64,000 nt of DNA from Argyresthia goedartella (GCA_949825045.1 OX463813.1:3658001-3722000), one strand, 5' to 3'; shown: positions 32,916 through 44,621, counted from the first letter of the stretch. The notes: generated by a model not told the origin, from the letters alone. Numbers and translations: made by a program.

Positions 32916-33905
32916 GGATAGCTTTTTGATAGCGGGGCTTGACTTTACCTTTACGCGTGTTTACAACCTTAGCGAAAATTGGAGTTCCTTCAGGGAAGCT
33001 TTCCACGGTTTCACCTCCTTTCTTTTCTCTAAATTTGGCCTTGTTTTCTAAAAGTTTTTGTGCCAGATGACTGTACAAATGCCGTGTTCGTTAGGCATGA
33101 TCCCTTAAGAGTTGTTGGGTGTATTGTTTTTCAAATTCTACGTCAAAGATCTTTCCTGAATCTGTGTGACCAAATACTACTTCGAAAGGCGTCAGATTAG
33201 TGGCTGTATGTATAATATGATTATAAGCCATTATGGAGTATGTCATTATGGACGCTGCGTCCGTACATTTCTGCTCATATTTTGCTAGTTTATATATCTC
33301 TATCAGGGTGGAATGAAATCGTTCAACAATACCCATTAAGTTGGGGTTGTTAGGGGTGCCTATGTGTAACTAAATTTTGTACATACTCATGAGTTCTTTC
33401 ATGAGCCCATTGTTGAACTCGGAGCCGGAATCACAACTAATCTTTTTAGGGGTGCCATAAAATGAGAAGTACTTAATCAAAGCGCGAGATACTTCAGGCG
33501 TAGACCTATTGGTTAATTCAAACGCTTGTCCAAGTTTGCTAAATGCGTCCACAAGCGTCAGATAAGATTTTCCTTCGATAGAAAATAAGTCTACGAAGAC
33601 TTCCTGAAATGGAGCCTCTTGTGTTTGTGTCAGTTGTAAAATTGGTTTTATTGGGTGTCGTTCATATTTCATTTTTCTTCATGCTTCACAACCATTTAAC
33701 ACTGCTGATACTGTGTCTTGCATGTTATGCCAGAAATAGTTGCGGCGGATTCTCACGATTGTTTCTTTAATATCTCTATGACAGGTTTTACCTATGTGAT
33801 GTTTAAGTATGACAGCTCTTTGTTCTTGCTCATCCTCTATGAACATCACTCTCTCAGTGCATTCAAAGAATATAACTGCATCTCGCTTAAATAATTCTAT
33901 AATAA
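32875..33905 (-). pseudogene. Errantivirus integrase
   Basis: Minus strand. It starts after the LINE with the zinc-finger part (HHIGKTCHRDI...), where the last Cys position is followed by a TGA stop at 33681-33679. The catalytic core shows EVFVDLFSIEGKSYLTLVDAF and SCDSGSEFNNG. A frameshift or stop near 33365 precedes GIVERFHSTLIEIY, which bears the Glu. The C-terminal domain (ESFPEGTPIFAKVVNTRKGK) lies in another frame and ends PGPSSSKD at 32875. All three catalytic residues are visible, but in separate frames. Confidence 0.8.
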
Positions 33906-35395
33906 TGTATAGAATAGAATAGAATATAATAGAAACTTTATTTGCTTATCATGGTGTACATAAGGTGTCTTAAATATCTAATGTTAGTTTCACATACGTA
34001 TGGTTATATAACCATAGGTATGCAAATTACATTTTAGTACACAATTTAATTACAAGTCAAATGTAGGTTAATAAAATATGATTGTAATGTCATTGCATAA
34101 TAAAATTATATTATTTATTATTCTCATGTGTAAGTCAAGTATTCATTGACTGGATAAAAAGTTGCATTATGGAGCAGAGTTTTTAATTTATTTTTAAAGG
34201 CATGTAAAATGCTCGGTTTCTCTAACATTTTGCGGAAGCTTGTTAAATATTCGGGTTGACATATTGAATATACTCTTGCCATAGTAAGCACTTCTATGTT
34301 GCTCAGCACATAGCTTATTTGCATGACGTTTGCTTTCTAACGTTTTATAGTGGTGGAAATTACTCTTTACAAATACACATGTTTCATATATATATAGATA
34401 CGGCAAGGTCAGAAGTTTAAGTTTATTAAAAAAGGGTTTGCAGCTATCCGTAGGGACAAGTTTACACACTGCCCTAATAAACTTCTTCTGTGCTTTAAAT
34501 ATTTTGTCATTGCCTGTGGCATTGCCCCAGAAAATTATACCGTATCTCAAGGAGGATTTAACAAAGCCGTTGTACGCGGCAATTACGGCAACAGTATTTA
34601 CAGTCTTGGCGAGCATGTACAGGGCATACGAAAACTGATTAAGTTGTTTTTGTAGTTTTTCGATATGCGTGCTCCAGGACATGTTGCGATCGATGTGTAA
34701 GCCTAAAAACTTAATAGTCTCTGTTTGTTCAATTTTTTTACCTAAATAATTTATGTTCAATGTCAATTCTTGTTTAGACCCTAATGCAAATGTCATCAAT
34801 TTCGTTTTGTCAAGATTAATAATAAGATTATTTTTATCAAGCCATTCAATTATAATTTTCAAAGTATTATTTATGTCAATTTCATAGTTGTCAAGATTTT
34901 CCTCAACAAATGTTACGGTACTGTCGTCAGCAAATAATACCATTGGGTGATGTATGGCTTTGGGGAAATCATTAATGTATATAATAAATAACAGGGGACC
35001 TAGTACACTCCCTTGAGGTACACGGTAATGAATATTTCTAATTTCAGAGCTGTATACAAGCTCTGTCTTTGTTTTTTGACATATTCTGTTAACTTGTGTT
35101 AATTGCGTGCGTTCGCTTAGGTATGATTTAAGTAGGTTTTGTACATTACCTCGAATGCCATAACTGCTTAGTTTATTTAGCAAAGTGTTGTGATCCACAT
35201 AGTCAAATGCCTTTGTAAGGTCCATGAATAATGATGTCACAGGTGTACCTATATAAACATTTTTAATTATTTTGTGTAAAAAGTCATACACCGCCATATT
35301 AATATTTTTGTTTCTTCTAAATCCCTTCTGTTCATTCGTCATGTTAATCGTCAATGTTAGAAAACTGTTTCCTATGTTGTTCACATCCAAACCAG
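33906..35395 (-). mobile_element. 5'-truncated LINE inside errantivirus pol
   Basis: It lies between the RNase H/tether region (ending YFIWFG near 35400) and the integrase start (ELFKRDA near 33905). The 3' end carries an AATAAAG stretch and an ATTCT-repeat tail (33908-33930), typical of LINEs that end in short repeats. Endonuclease and ORF1 are missing. Confidence 0.7.
34124..35390 (-). pseudogene. LINE reverse transcriptase
   Basis: Minus-strand RT with GFRRNKNINMAVYDFL, motif-A region LFMDLTKAFDYVDHN, motif B RVPQGSVLGPLLF and the catalytic VLFADDSTVTF. The first frame stops at 34194 after NVRETEHFTCL. The natural C-terminus (PSILHAFKNKLKTLLHNATFYP, positions 34124-34240) is in another frame, so one frameshift is present. 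No native start remains. Family differs from the LINE at 15050, although both are CR1/L2-like. Confidence 0.8.
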
Positions 35396-35782
35396 ATGAA
35401 ATATTTGGTTTTATTTTTGATGTATTCCTTTAAGAATTGTTTTACAAGATCGTCGTTATCTATGGGTAGGAAAATCTGTCATACCTTTTGTTTGTCACGG
35501 GACAAATCCTGATTTTGTAATTCGGTTTGGTGTCAATTGCTTCATTTAATATGGGAATACCTAATGACTCTAGATCTCTAGCTGAATGAATGGTATTATC
35601 GCTTGAAGAGAGTGATGGTACAGGATAATGTTTTTCTTTGTCTTTTGAGGGTAACGAGTCAGGTATCGATACTGGTGAACTTACCGAGACGTTTTTTTCT
35701 TCATCTGATATTGTGACCGTTGAAGAGGACTGTCTTCTTTTTCTGTTGCCTACTAGATCCTCAATCTGTTTCGTGACTATAT

Positions 35783-37413
35783 CTATATAGGACTCCAGCG
35801 CCTTGTCTTTCTTGGTCTTCTTGTCTTTTTACCGATGTTTACCTTCATGGAGAGGTTTTCGTCGTCCATCACGTTGATCTTTATGCGGGAAAGAGCGTCG
35901 GCGTTAGTGTTTTGCTTACCGTTTTTGTAGACTATATCGAAATAGTAGTCCTGTAAACGTAGTCGCCAGCGTGTCAACTTGCTGTTCGGGTCCTTGAGTG
36001 AGTGTAGCCACGCTAGGGGATGATGGTCAGTGTATATTGTGAACTTACGTCCTTACAAGTAGGGTCTAAAGTGTTTCGTAGCCCATACGATCGCTAGTAA
36101 CTCACGCTCGATCGTGCTGTAACGGGAATCAGTATCTGAAAGAGTCCTACTCGCGTACGCTACTGGTTTATCGCTTCCGACTGTACCTTGGGACAAGACT
36201 GCACCTAAAGCGGAGGCGGAGGCGTCAGTAGTGAGGATATATGGTTTATCTGCATCGGGATATTGAAGCAAAGGGGCATTAGTAAGAAGCTCCTTGCATT
36301 TGTTAAATGCGTCGATAAAATCTTGGTCTATTGTAATTTTATTGCGTTTCTTGAGACAACTGTTTAATGGCTTCGTGATCTTCGCGAAATCTATTATGAA
36401 CCTGCGGTAGTATCCAATTAAGCCTAAAAAGCTCTTGATTTCTGTTGTGGTTTTCGGGATTTCGTAATTCAAGACTGCATGGACTTTATCTTCATTTGAC
36501 ATAAGGCCATTAGGGGTTATGGTGTGTCCTAGGTAGAGGTCCTCTTTCCTAAGGAATTTGGTCTTGTCAAGTTGTACTTTTAAGTTTGTGGCTCTGAGCC
36601 TATCAAAAACTGCTCTAAGCCTTTTTACGTGTTCTTCAAGGCTTTGGGAATATATTATGATGTCATCAAGATATACCATACAGTGTATGCCCTGAAGACC
36701 TCGCAATACATAGTCCATGGTTCTTTTAAATGTGGCTGGTGCCGTTTTTAGTCCAAAAGGCATTCTACTAAATTCAAAGTGTCCGTGCTGGGTGGTAAAC
36801 GCCGTTTTTTCCCTACCTTCTTCCTTTACCTCTATCTGATTGTTAAATCGACTGACTTTAAACGGACTTTTAATTGTTAGGTTGAATTCTTGATCTGTAC
36901 TATTCTGAATGACGGTGGTGGCATAGCCATTTTTACAGGTTACAATAGCACTAGGCGTACAAACGCCTTAATGAAACTGCACGTAATTCATAATAGCTTT
37001 GCCTGAATACAGGTCTGTTAGTAGTTGCACTCGTTGTTCGGTGCGTGGTGAGGTGATTATTTTGTATTGGGTCATGCTACAATAGATAGGAATAGAAGTT
37101 GTACTCGTGTGAAGGATTTGTGATCAGATATCTATTCTGGCTCCCAGCTCCTTTAATAAGTCCATACCTATCAATCCATCATATCGTTTGTCTACTTCAA
37201 AAACATAAAAGGTGTGATGATTTCTAGTCCTGAATGTTCTGGGTCTATATCTATTACCTCGTTGTGACTGCTAGTAGCATGAGTGCTAATTACTTCAAAT
37301 GGTTCATATTGCTTTTGAGCCTGATAGTATCGATCTGCTTTATGAGGACTTATGAAAGATCGGCTACTCCCAGTATCGATCATGGACTTTGCGTCTATTT
37401 CAGGTAAGTACAC
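35783..37413 (-). pseudogene. Errantivirus protease, RT and RNase H
   Basis: Minus strand. The protease is at 37413-37192 (MIDTGSSRSFISP). After two stops the RT begins with an internal deletion: text before the palm (EVKEEG) joins REKTAFTTQHGHFEFSRMPFGL, so the first catalytic Asp region is lost. The YLDD box (CMVYLDDIIIYSQS), thumb and RNase H (ILTTDASASALGAVLSQ, STIERELLAIV) follow to a stop at 36053. The RNase H end ([30 protein letters not shown]) lies at 35977-35783. Enzymatically dead. Confidence 0.8.
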
Positions 37414-37448
37414 AAATGGTAACTTAAGGTTATCATTGTAGTTTAACG

Positions 37449-38684
37449 TTATTTTCTGGGGCTGTATTCCGAGGCTACTAAATGAAAATTTACATTTGCG
37501 TCGGACGTTTCTAAGTCAGTCTTCGTATCGTTATTCTCACCTAAGTAGTCACAATTTTGCGGCTCTACATAGTTGCATTCATCATTCTCGGGTATATACT
37601 CGCATGAGTCATCGTAATACGCAGATTGATCTGTTTCACCATTCACTTCAAGTTCGTTAAGTGGGAATTTCGGCCTTGCCGTTCGCTTTGATCCATCGTT
37701 ATCTAACTGTGGGGATTTGTACGTATTCTGAGGAGGTGTATACCCGAATTGCTGAGGTGGTCTATACCCTAGTTGTTGTGGTGGCTTATAGCCAAACTGC
37801 TGCGGAGGCCTATAGCCTATCTGTTGAAGTGGTTTGTAACCAAACTGTTGCGGAGGCCTATATCCTATCTGTATTGGTTGTTGAGGACCAGTTTGCTGGC
37901 CAAACTGCTGTGGGCGGAAACCTGGTAGTTGTGGTTTATAACCAAATGACCTAGGTTCTACCTGTGCGTTTGGGCGGAAGCCTGTATTTTGTGGCTGTAC
38001 ACCAAACTGCCAAGGGCGGAATTATTGTGGGGCATTGCTAATATTGGGCAATGAAGGTTTGAATCCGGATGATTGTGTTGTACTAAAGTTGGGTCTGATA
38101 TATAATTTATTACGCGCATTATATTGATCGTAAAAGTTCACCTCTTCCAAGACTATGGTCAATACTTGTTCTAAGGATGTAGGTCATTTTAGGCGAACAA
38201 TCCTCACCATATTTTCGGATAAGTTGTGTAAAAACACATTTTGTGACATATTATTGTAAATCGCAATTTTACTTGTTTTTATATTCTGGTCTTGGAGTTG
38301 GGTTACTTTTGCAAACAACACGGATCTTATTGACTGGATTCGGTTACAAAATTGGGTGTATGACTCGCCTGTTTTTATTTTAAGGGACTCTAACTCTATC
38401 GCTACACATTCTTCGCTACGCGGATCACCAAAGTGTTGAATGAATAGCGTTTTAAGTGCTGGCCACGTTACAATGTCTTCGCGCTCAGACAAAAAAGCGG
38501 CGGCGTCACATGATAGTCGGCTCGCAATTGTGTGAAAAACATATTCGTTCTGATGTTCATCGCCTTGATTTTTTTCCACAATATATTCCACTTTTCTTAT
38601 AAATAAGTTTAACTGTCTTTTGTCACCTTCGAAAATCGGAATTAATTTGACCATTACTGGTGGAATAGCAACTAATTGTGCCAT
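37449..38684 (-). pseudogene. Errantivirus gag
   Basis: ATG at 38684 (MAQLVAIPPVMVKLIPIFEG) opens a capsid-like region (FIQHFGDPRSEECVAIEL). A TGA at 38184-38186 interrupts it (after VRIVRLK), and the same frame continues with PTSLEQVL. A TAA near 38024 (PQ-stop-FRPWQFG) follows. The C-terminal part contains about ten degenerate GY(K/R)PPQQ(F/L) repeats (37690-37960) and an acidic end. Two nonsense codons make it a pseudogene. Confidence 0.8.
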
Positions 38685-39096
38685 CTTTGCGAAGAAAACT
38701 TAACTACAATATAGTTAAAGCTATGTTAAAACTAAGTTTACTGGATTTTTCACTTTTAATTTTACGTCTCTTCCTATTTTTCTTTACCTTTAATTCACTT
38801 AACTACAATTGACATGCGAAAGGTTTAATCCCACATCAACAAAATGAGGAACAGGAGAGAAAGGATGGCAAGAAAGTTCACTCACCGAAGAATCTCTCCC
38901 ATGCTCGTCCTCTGTCCAGTCTAGGGGCTGCTGCTGTACTCGACGCTTCGAGGGCGGCTATGAGTCGGCTGCTGCTACTGGCTGCTTGTCTTATTTGTTT
39001 GTTCGTTGGATCGCGGAAAGCTCTGTCCCGTAGAGCACCTCGCGGAATCTATAAGATTTGATTACCGATTCGCGGGGTCTACACAGCCTTATCACG
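38685..39096 (-). other. Errantivirus leader
   Basis: Untranslated leader between the primer site and gag. No ORF of note. Confidence 0.5.
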
Positions 39097-39116
39097 CGAT
39101 CCTACCGGCTGCGCCA
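39097..39116 (-). promoter_or_regulatory. Primer-binding site of the errantivirus
   Basis: Minus strand TGGCGCAGCCGGTAGGATCG, which resembles the tRNA-Ser-type site used by 297/17.6-like elements. Confidence 0.7.
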
Positions 39117-39461
39117 GACAAGTTTTCGCGTAGGGGGAAAAGCTTTTTAAAAACAACTTTTTATTTGAAAAGCTTAATACTACTTAAAATGTCTGCTCGA
39201 TATTGAGAGACAGACAACTAACTTAGACTAACTTAAACACGTCTGTACGATGTGAGTCCAGACGACTAATTGTCTTTGTCCCACGGCTCTACAGGCTGCC
39301 AGGAAGCAGACCACGTCATCTCAACTCTTGGAAGTCACTCTTGTACCAACAAAGTATCATAGATGGGCAGAAATGCTTACTAGGAACCCATCTGTACCTA
39401 TGAGATAAGTGCTGATAAAGCGTTGACAGTCAGCACTTCAGGTCGAGAGAAGAATGTAACT
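39117..39461 (-). repeat. 5' LTR of the errantivirus
   Basis: Minus strand begins AGTTACATTC, as errantivirus LTRs often begin AGT. It contains AATAAA near 39165 and ends just before the primer site. The partner LTR is absent. The outer edge abuts tandem-unit sequence. Confidence 0.6.
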
Positions 39462-40394
39462 ACCTACCAAGATATATTTTGCACTCTGCAATAAGTTACA
39501 ATAACAAACAAGTGTGTCACCACATCAAATATTTTGGGTGGTAGTACTAATTTCGGCATAAAACGTATTCTGTGTGATAAAACCTAAAAATAAAAATTAC
39601 ATGACATATAGCCAGTTACACAAATGATCTTTAAATTTTAAAGCCCCGCAGAACGCTAATGGCGTTTCAGTTTCATAAGCCAATGCAAACTAGAGGCATG
39701 ATTTACTTTTAACTCAAAAAGCTCAAGTATAATGTGTTCATTATTTTGACAACCTTCTTTTAGCAAAGTCGACTTGCCGCGCTATCTGAATAGGCGCCAG
39801 CAAAGTTGTATGGAAATTAATTGCTGGTGAGTTTTAGCCACCAGCGATTTCCTGAAAAAATCCATTATTGTCAAGTTTTGTTTTAATAATGGTCAAGCGA
39901 AAAAAGATATTAGTCTGAATTTGGCTGATAAGTATAGGCAGCCTATAAAAAAAGAAACGCGGGTAGAAACAAAAGCGCAGCACGGTGAATTTTTTTGCAA
40001 TTTTCCATATTGTGTTCCATCAATTTTGAAAATATTACTGTACAGTCAAAAAATCATAAAAAAAAAACAAATACAAAAATGTTTGTTGTTTAACAAAAGA
40101 TATCACTTAATCATTACAACAGAAGCCTCCTTTTAACTAAAGAATACCTGTGACAGAAGACTCCGCTCCTTCAGTCCAAGTCAATTTAGTTAAACAGTAA
40201 CAAAATAAAACAATATTATAAAAGCATGCAACAAGTAAATTAAGAATTGGATTTCTGTATTTTTTTATATGTTGGGGAATTCGATAGTTTTGATTTTGTT
40301 TATTTTTATTAATTTTCTTTGTTTTTGATTTTACCTTTTTAATTAATATGTAGCTGTTTTTATTATAAGATTTTCTGTTTCTTCATTTATATAT

Positions 40395-41287
40395 GGTCCT
40401 TACATATGAAATTGGCGTTTTGCATCGGTTGTTTAGCAGTTGTTTTCATCATGACTTGCAGTTGCTGACAAAAGACAGCTGCCGTAATCGTCTGGCCAGA
40501 TTAAAGAAAGCTGTAGTGAACGACACCAGTACTAGTCCACCAAACGCTCACAAGTAACTTTTTTGGAGTCAATTTCCGCTTGGGGCATGGTTTGGCTGGT
40601 TTGGCAGGGTTCAGCCGTTGCGATGAGCACTTCCGATTATCGTACAGAATCCACTTTTCCTCACAGGTAATGATTCGATTTAAAATTCATTATTGTGCCG
40701 GGTGAGTAATGCAACGCAGCAGTCAACGCGCGTTTGTTGATTTGCTTCACTCAGTTCGTGAGGTACCCATCTTTCAAGCTTTTTCACCTTCCCAATTTGC
40801 TTCAAGTGGATTAAAACAGTTTTATCACTAACACCGCAGCCTGCAGCTAACTCGGACGTGGTTTGCGATGGATCCGCTTCCACAATAGCCTTCAATTCTT
40901 CATTATCAACTTTGGTCTCCGGCCATCCACGGGGCTTGTTCTGCAGGTTCGAAATTTCCAGAACGAAAACGTTGGAACCAAACACACTCTGTTTTCTATT
41001 GCGACACCGTCGCCATACACATCATTAATCCTTCGAGCCGTTTCTGCAGCACTGGTGCCACGGTAGAACTCATAGTCGTAAATAACGCGATATTTCAAGT
41101 TTTCCATTTTGTAAGCTGAGTGAGGCGAGAAAAGGCAATTGAGGAAAAAACAAACGAATTATAATTTTAGAAACACAAATACAGTAAATAGCTGTATAAA
41201 TTTTAATTTGGAATTCCTAACCATAGAGGAGATATTTAAGATCAAAGTGGCCAGTACGGCGACACGCTAATTTCATATGTAAGGACC
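40395..41287 (-). mobile_element. Internally deleted mariner, unit B only
   Basis: The ends are inverted: GGTCCTTACATATGAAATT at 40395 and AATTTCATATGTAAGGACC at the right edge. Unit C lacks the insert (53150-53165). Element size is 893 bp against about 1.3 kb for a complete mariner. Confidence 0.85.
40560..41107 (-). pseudogene. Mariner transposase fragment
   Basis: ATG 41107 (MENLKYRVIYDYEFYRGTSA) gives the first helix-turn-helix (ETARRINDVYGDG). A frameshift near 40985 leads to LQNKPRGWPETKVDNEELKAIV, GCGVSDKTVLIHLKQIGK and WVPHELSEANQQTR. A frameshift and stop near 40680 follow. The first catalytic region (IITCEEKWILY-like) is the last recognisable part; the second and third catalytic positions are deleted. 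Known relatives are SETMAR-type mariner transposases. Confidence 0.85.
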
Positions 41288-41690
41288 TAATATTATATTT
41301 TATTAGTGATGGTGTCATTTTTTACATTCATGTTTGGTTATGGTATATATGTCTAGGCTAGGTAACGGTCTGTAACAATGGCATACCTCGCGCCACGAGT
41401 TATAAGCGGTATCCTTGAATGCGCAGTAGTCACTTTTCAATACCTGTACATATGCGCAGTAATTCCCGCCGAACGTCGCCCAGCGCTCTTAATTCGTGGC
41501 GCAAGGTATACCATTGTTACTGATAATATATATAATGGCTGGCGTCCGCTACCATGATATGCTAAACAACAGCTATTTTGAAAGTGGCACTGCGTACGCA
41601 CTATAGGATGGATCTTATGGGTTACTTTTATAAATATTCTTACAAAAAAGAAATGATACAACCATAAAAACGGAAACCAAAACTATTTAT

Positions 41691-44621
41691 TTAATAATTA
41701 GGAATGGTTTTGGCGGCATCATCCAAGTTTTGAAAAGGATCGTATCCAAATTTTGATATTGCATCCTCCAAAGATGGGAGATTTTGCAACTCATGTTTAG
41801 TTGTTGTTACATCGGTAATAGTGTTATGGCCCTCTGCTGCTTCCGGATCTTTCAATTTGTAGATTTTGGTGGTTATAGGCTTTTGTTGAATATAGACCTT
41901 GGGGGTCTCAGAATTCGCATCGTTATATGTATTATTGTGACTTGCATCTTCTTTTTCAGTTTTGCGGGAGTCCGAATGATCATGTTCCTCCGTAATCTCC
42001 GTTGATTCATTCGTTCTCAGAATTGGTTGATCTGAATATGTTGCTTCTTTTTTTACAGCCTTATCGAGGTATTTAGCCTTGACTAAAGTCCCACCTTTAT
42101 AGACGAGATCCTTAACATTCGCGCCATATTCTTTAAGATCTGAAGGTATATCTTTGACATTAGATACTTTTGACAGGGCTATAAGATTTTTATACAGCTC
42201 ATTTGGATTGCTTCTCAATTCCGGCCGAGATCTGAAAAGTTTTTTCATTTGCACAGTAAAGTCCTTGAAAGGTATGCGATATTTCACGTAGTAATACGGC
42301 TGGTACACAATAGGAGTAGGTCTTTTCAATAAATATGTTAACTCGACTACACCTTTATGGTTTAATTTTGCAATCAATTCTTTCGGATTATTTCCAGGTA
42401 AGACTAAGCCGTGGAGAATTTGTTTTACATTATCAGGCGGATAATTGTTTGTTACTCTATTTTCAACTTCAGACTCAAACGCAAAAGGTAGTTCTTCTGT
42501 CTCTGAAAAGTATGGTTGAAGATTCAAAATATTTTCTGCATTGAGATCATTATCATTTTGAATTACGTCAGGATACCGTAGTGGTTCGGTTGTATCTGGC
42601 CGCAAATCTTCATAGATTTGTTGTAAGCTAGTCAAATAATTTTTATTAAGTTTACCAGTTTCATAAGAATTTAATCTTTGCCTAACTGGTTTTTCATTGT
42701 TCATGGTTTTGGTCTTTGTATATGCTAGTGATACAGGTTTTAATACTTGAGGTTCATAATCGTATTTCAATTTCTGTAACAAATTTATTAAATCGACTTT
42801 ATTTTGAATATGATCAGGTTTTGGGTAATCTAGTCCATTGTATCCTTCAGGTTGCTCGTACAGTGGATTATTGTTAAAATATTTTCCTGTGCCTGAGAAA
42901 TGTCTGTGATATTGGTTAGGAAATTCATAAGTCAATGGTATATGTCCGCCATTGTTTGTATATATAGGAGTATTTGTATACTCTAAGGAGTCATGCTTTA
43001 ATACTTCAGGTTCATGATTGTATTTTAGCTTCTTTAACAGATTTTCTAAATAATAATTGCTTTGATATACATCAGGTTTTGGGTAATCCAATCCTTTGTA
43101 ATCTCCAGGATGATTGTACGCATTCTTGTTTACATATTCCCCAGTGCCTGGGAAATGCCTGTCATATTGGCTAGGAAATGCGTAATTCAAAGCTTTATGT
43201 CCACGATTGTTTACTGCCAAATGATTTTCAACCTCCAATAAATCAACATCATGGCTATCCTTTTTGTCACATGTCTGTAGGTGAGACTTATAATTCAAGT
43301 TGTATTGACTCAGTAGTTGATCCAAAAGTTTATTTATTTCATATTCACTAAGATTTGGATACTTTGGTTGTCCATGACCACCAGGATTGTTTTCGAGATA
43401 TATGTTTTTATCATATTGATACCCACTAGTTCTGGGGCCGTATACGACTTTATCCTCGCCGTTTTCCCCTAAAGACACGGGATCGTACTTGTTGTGTATC
43501 GAAGGATCATATTTATTGGTGTTGTAATCATTCAGTGGATATATATGGTTATTGTTGTTGTTATTACTGTTAATGTTGTTGTTGTCGTTATTATTGTTGC
43601 TGTTGCTAATATATTGATACCCATTAGTTTTGGGGCCGTATACGTTTTTATCTTCGCCGTTTTCCCCTAAAGACACGGGATCGTACCGAGAGAGTTTTTT
43701 GTAAGTGTTACCCAAATAATTTAAGTACTCATATTTTCCAGAACTTGGCGAATCCACATCAAATCTGTCATCATGGTTATTAACAAACAACGAAGAAGGA
43801 TACCCGCCATATTTCAATTTTATAGAAGCTAAATCGGTTGCCGTTTTAAGTTTTTCTAAAAGTTTGCTTGCTTGAGCTTGCGCAATTTTTTTTTGCAATG
43901 GCTTGGTATGGAAGAGCAGTTCCGGATGACTTTCATCATTATTAGATGTACCGTAATTTAACTCCTGTTCAGGGGAAAATGGGAGTTTGTTGGTTGCAAA
44001 TTTATTATCTACAGATAGTAGCGATTCCGGATTTAGTTTTAAGTTATTCAAGGGCAGTGTTAAGTCCGAATGTGGGGAAAATGTAGTTTTGACCTCTTCA
44101 AGAGAATACTTTAAAGGAGTTAGCTTCTCGTTATTATAAGGTGATAGATTTTCAGCATTCACGAGTGTGTCATCATCAATCTCTTTTGGGTCCAGAACAT
44201 AAGCATTTTCATCAGAACATAAACCACTGTTTAGAATTTTCAAATACACAGCTTTGGAGGTTTCAAGCAACTGCTCCAATGCTTTGATGCAAGATGGTTT
44301 CTGTGTGACAGGCAATTGTAGTTTTGATGGTAATTGTAACTCATCATTTTCATTTTCTTGTTTCAAGGCCTCCTCCAAGTCTTCTAATTTGTTTGCCAGT
44401 GCTTTATGAAGATCCGATGGAATGTTTCGGCGATTGAGTAAATTCTTTAGCTTAGCAACGACAGATAATACATTTGAGGTGTCTGTTACTAGTTTAGGAG
44501 TGTCCAGTCCATCCTTAGTCAAAGTTTTTATTAAGAGTTTAAGTATGGTTTTCAAAGCCTCTACTTTGTCATTACATCTTGCTGAGGATAACTCTGGGTC
44601 AGTCAAGTCATTGAAGGGTGG
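41691..44621 (-). CDS. Secreted Asn-rich protein, copy B, terminal exon
   Basis: Acceptor at 44622-44623 (TTTTGCATTTTAG), phase 0 with exon 1 at 45450-45518; the intron is 828 bp. Same layout as copy A: N-terminal Cys-containing helical region, Asn-rich part (shorter here, with a duplicated GENGEDK segment), two ~85-residue repeats and the YYYVKYRIPF block. It ends DDAAKTIPNY-stop, where homology to copy A breaks at about 41702. The basic SRKRRF site and the Gly-rich tail are therefore absent. An AATAAA overlaps the stop (41691-41686). The frame of about 976 codons is intact, giving about 999 residues with exon 1. Function unknown. Confidence 0.8.
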   Translation of the reverse strand, partial: PPFNDLTDPELSSARCNDKVEALKTILKLLIKTLTKDGLDTPKLVTDTSNVLSVVAKLKNLLNRRNIPSDLHKALANKLEDLEEALKQENENDELQLPSKLQLPVTQKPSCIKALEQLLETSKAVYLKILNSGLCSDENAYVLDPKEIDDDTLVNAENLSPYNNEKLTPLKYSLEEVKTTFSPHSDLTLPLNNLKLNPESLLSVDNKFATNKLPFSPEQELNYGTSNNDESHPELLFHTKPLQKKIAQAQASKLLEKLKTATDLASIKLKYGGYPSSLFVNNHDDRFDVDSPSSGKYEYLNYLGNTYKKLSRYDPVSLGENGEDKNVYGPKTNGYQYISNSNNNNDNNNINSNNNNNNHIYPLNDYNTNKYDPSIHNKYDPVSLGENGEDKVVYGPRTSGYQYDKNIYLENNPGGHGQPKYPNLSEYEINKLLDQLLSQYNLNYKSHLQTCDKKDSHDVDLLEVENHLAVNNRGHKALNYAFPSQYDRHFPGTGEYVNKNAYNHPGDYKGLDYPKPDVYQSNYYLENLLKKLKYNHEPEVLKHDSLEYTNTPIYTNNGGHIPLTYEFPNQYHRHFSGTGKYFNNNPLYEQPEGYNGLDYPKPDHIQNKVDLINLLQKLKYDYEPQVLKPVSLAYTKTKTMNNEKPVRQRLNSYETGKLNKNYLTSLQQIYEDLRPDTTEPLRYPDVIQNDNDLNAENILNLQPYFSETEELPFAFESEVENRVTNNYPPDNVKQILHGLVLPGNNPKELIAKLNHKGVVELTYLLKRPTPIVYQPYYYVKYRIPFKDFTVQMKKLFRSRPELRSNPNELYKNLIALSKVSNVKDIPSDLKEYGANVKDLVYKGGTLVKAKYLDKAVKKEATYSDQPILRTNESTEITEEHDHSDSRKTEKEDASHNNTYNDANSETPKVYIQQKPITTKIYKLKDPEAAEGHNTITDVTTTKHELQNLPSLEDAISKFGYDPFQNLDDAAKTIPNY

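Larger units (their letters stand above)
31519..39461 (-). mobile_element. Errantivirus (insect endogenous retrovirus), truncated and broken
   Basis: Minus strand order: 5' LTR, tRNA-Ser-type primer site, gag, protease, RT/RNase H, integrase (interrupted by a LINE) and env. The env gene is a trait of TED/gypsy-type errantiviruses. The 3' end of env and the whole 3' LTR are missing: at 31519 the element joins host flank directly. Stops, frameshifts and a deletion in RT show it cannot replicate. Confidence 0.85.

Noticed and set aside
37661..37954. 97-codon plus-strand frame
   Set aside because: Antisense to the PPQQ repeats of errantivirus gag; the repetitive composition keeps it open.
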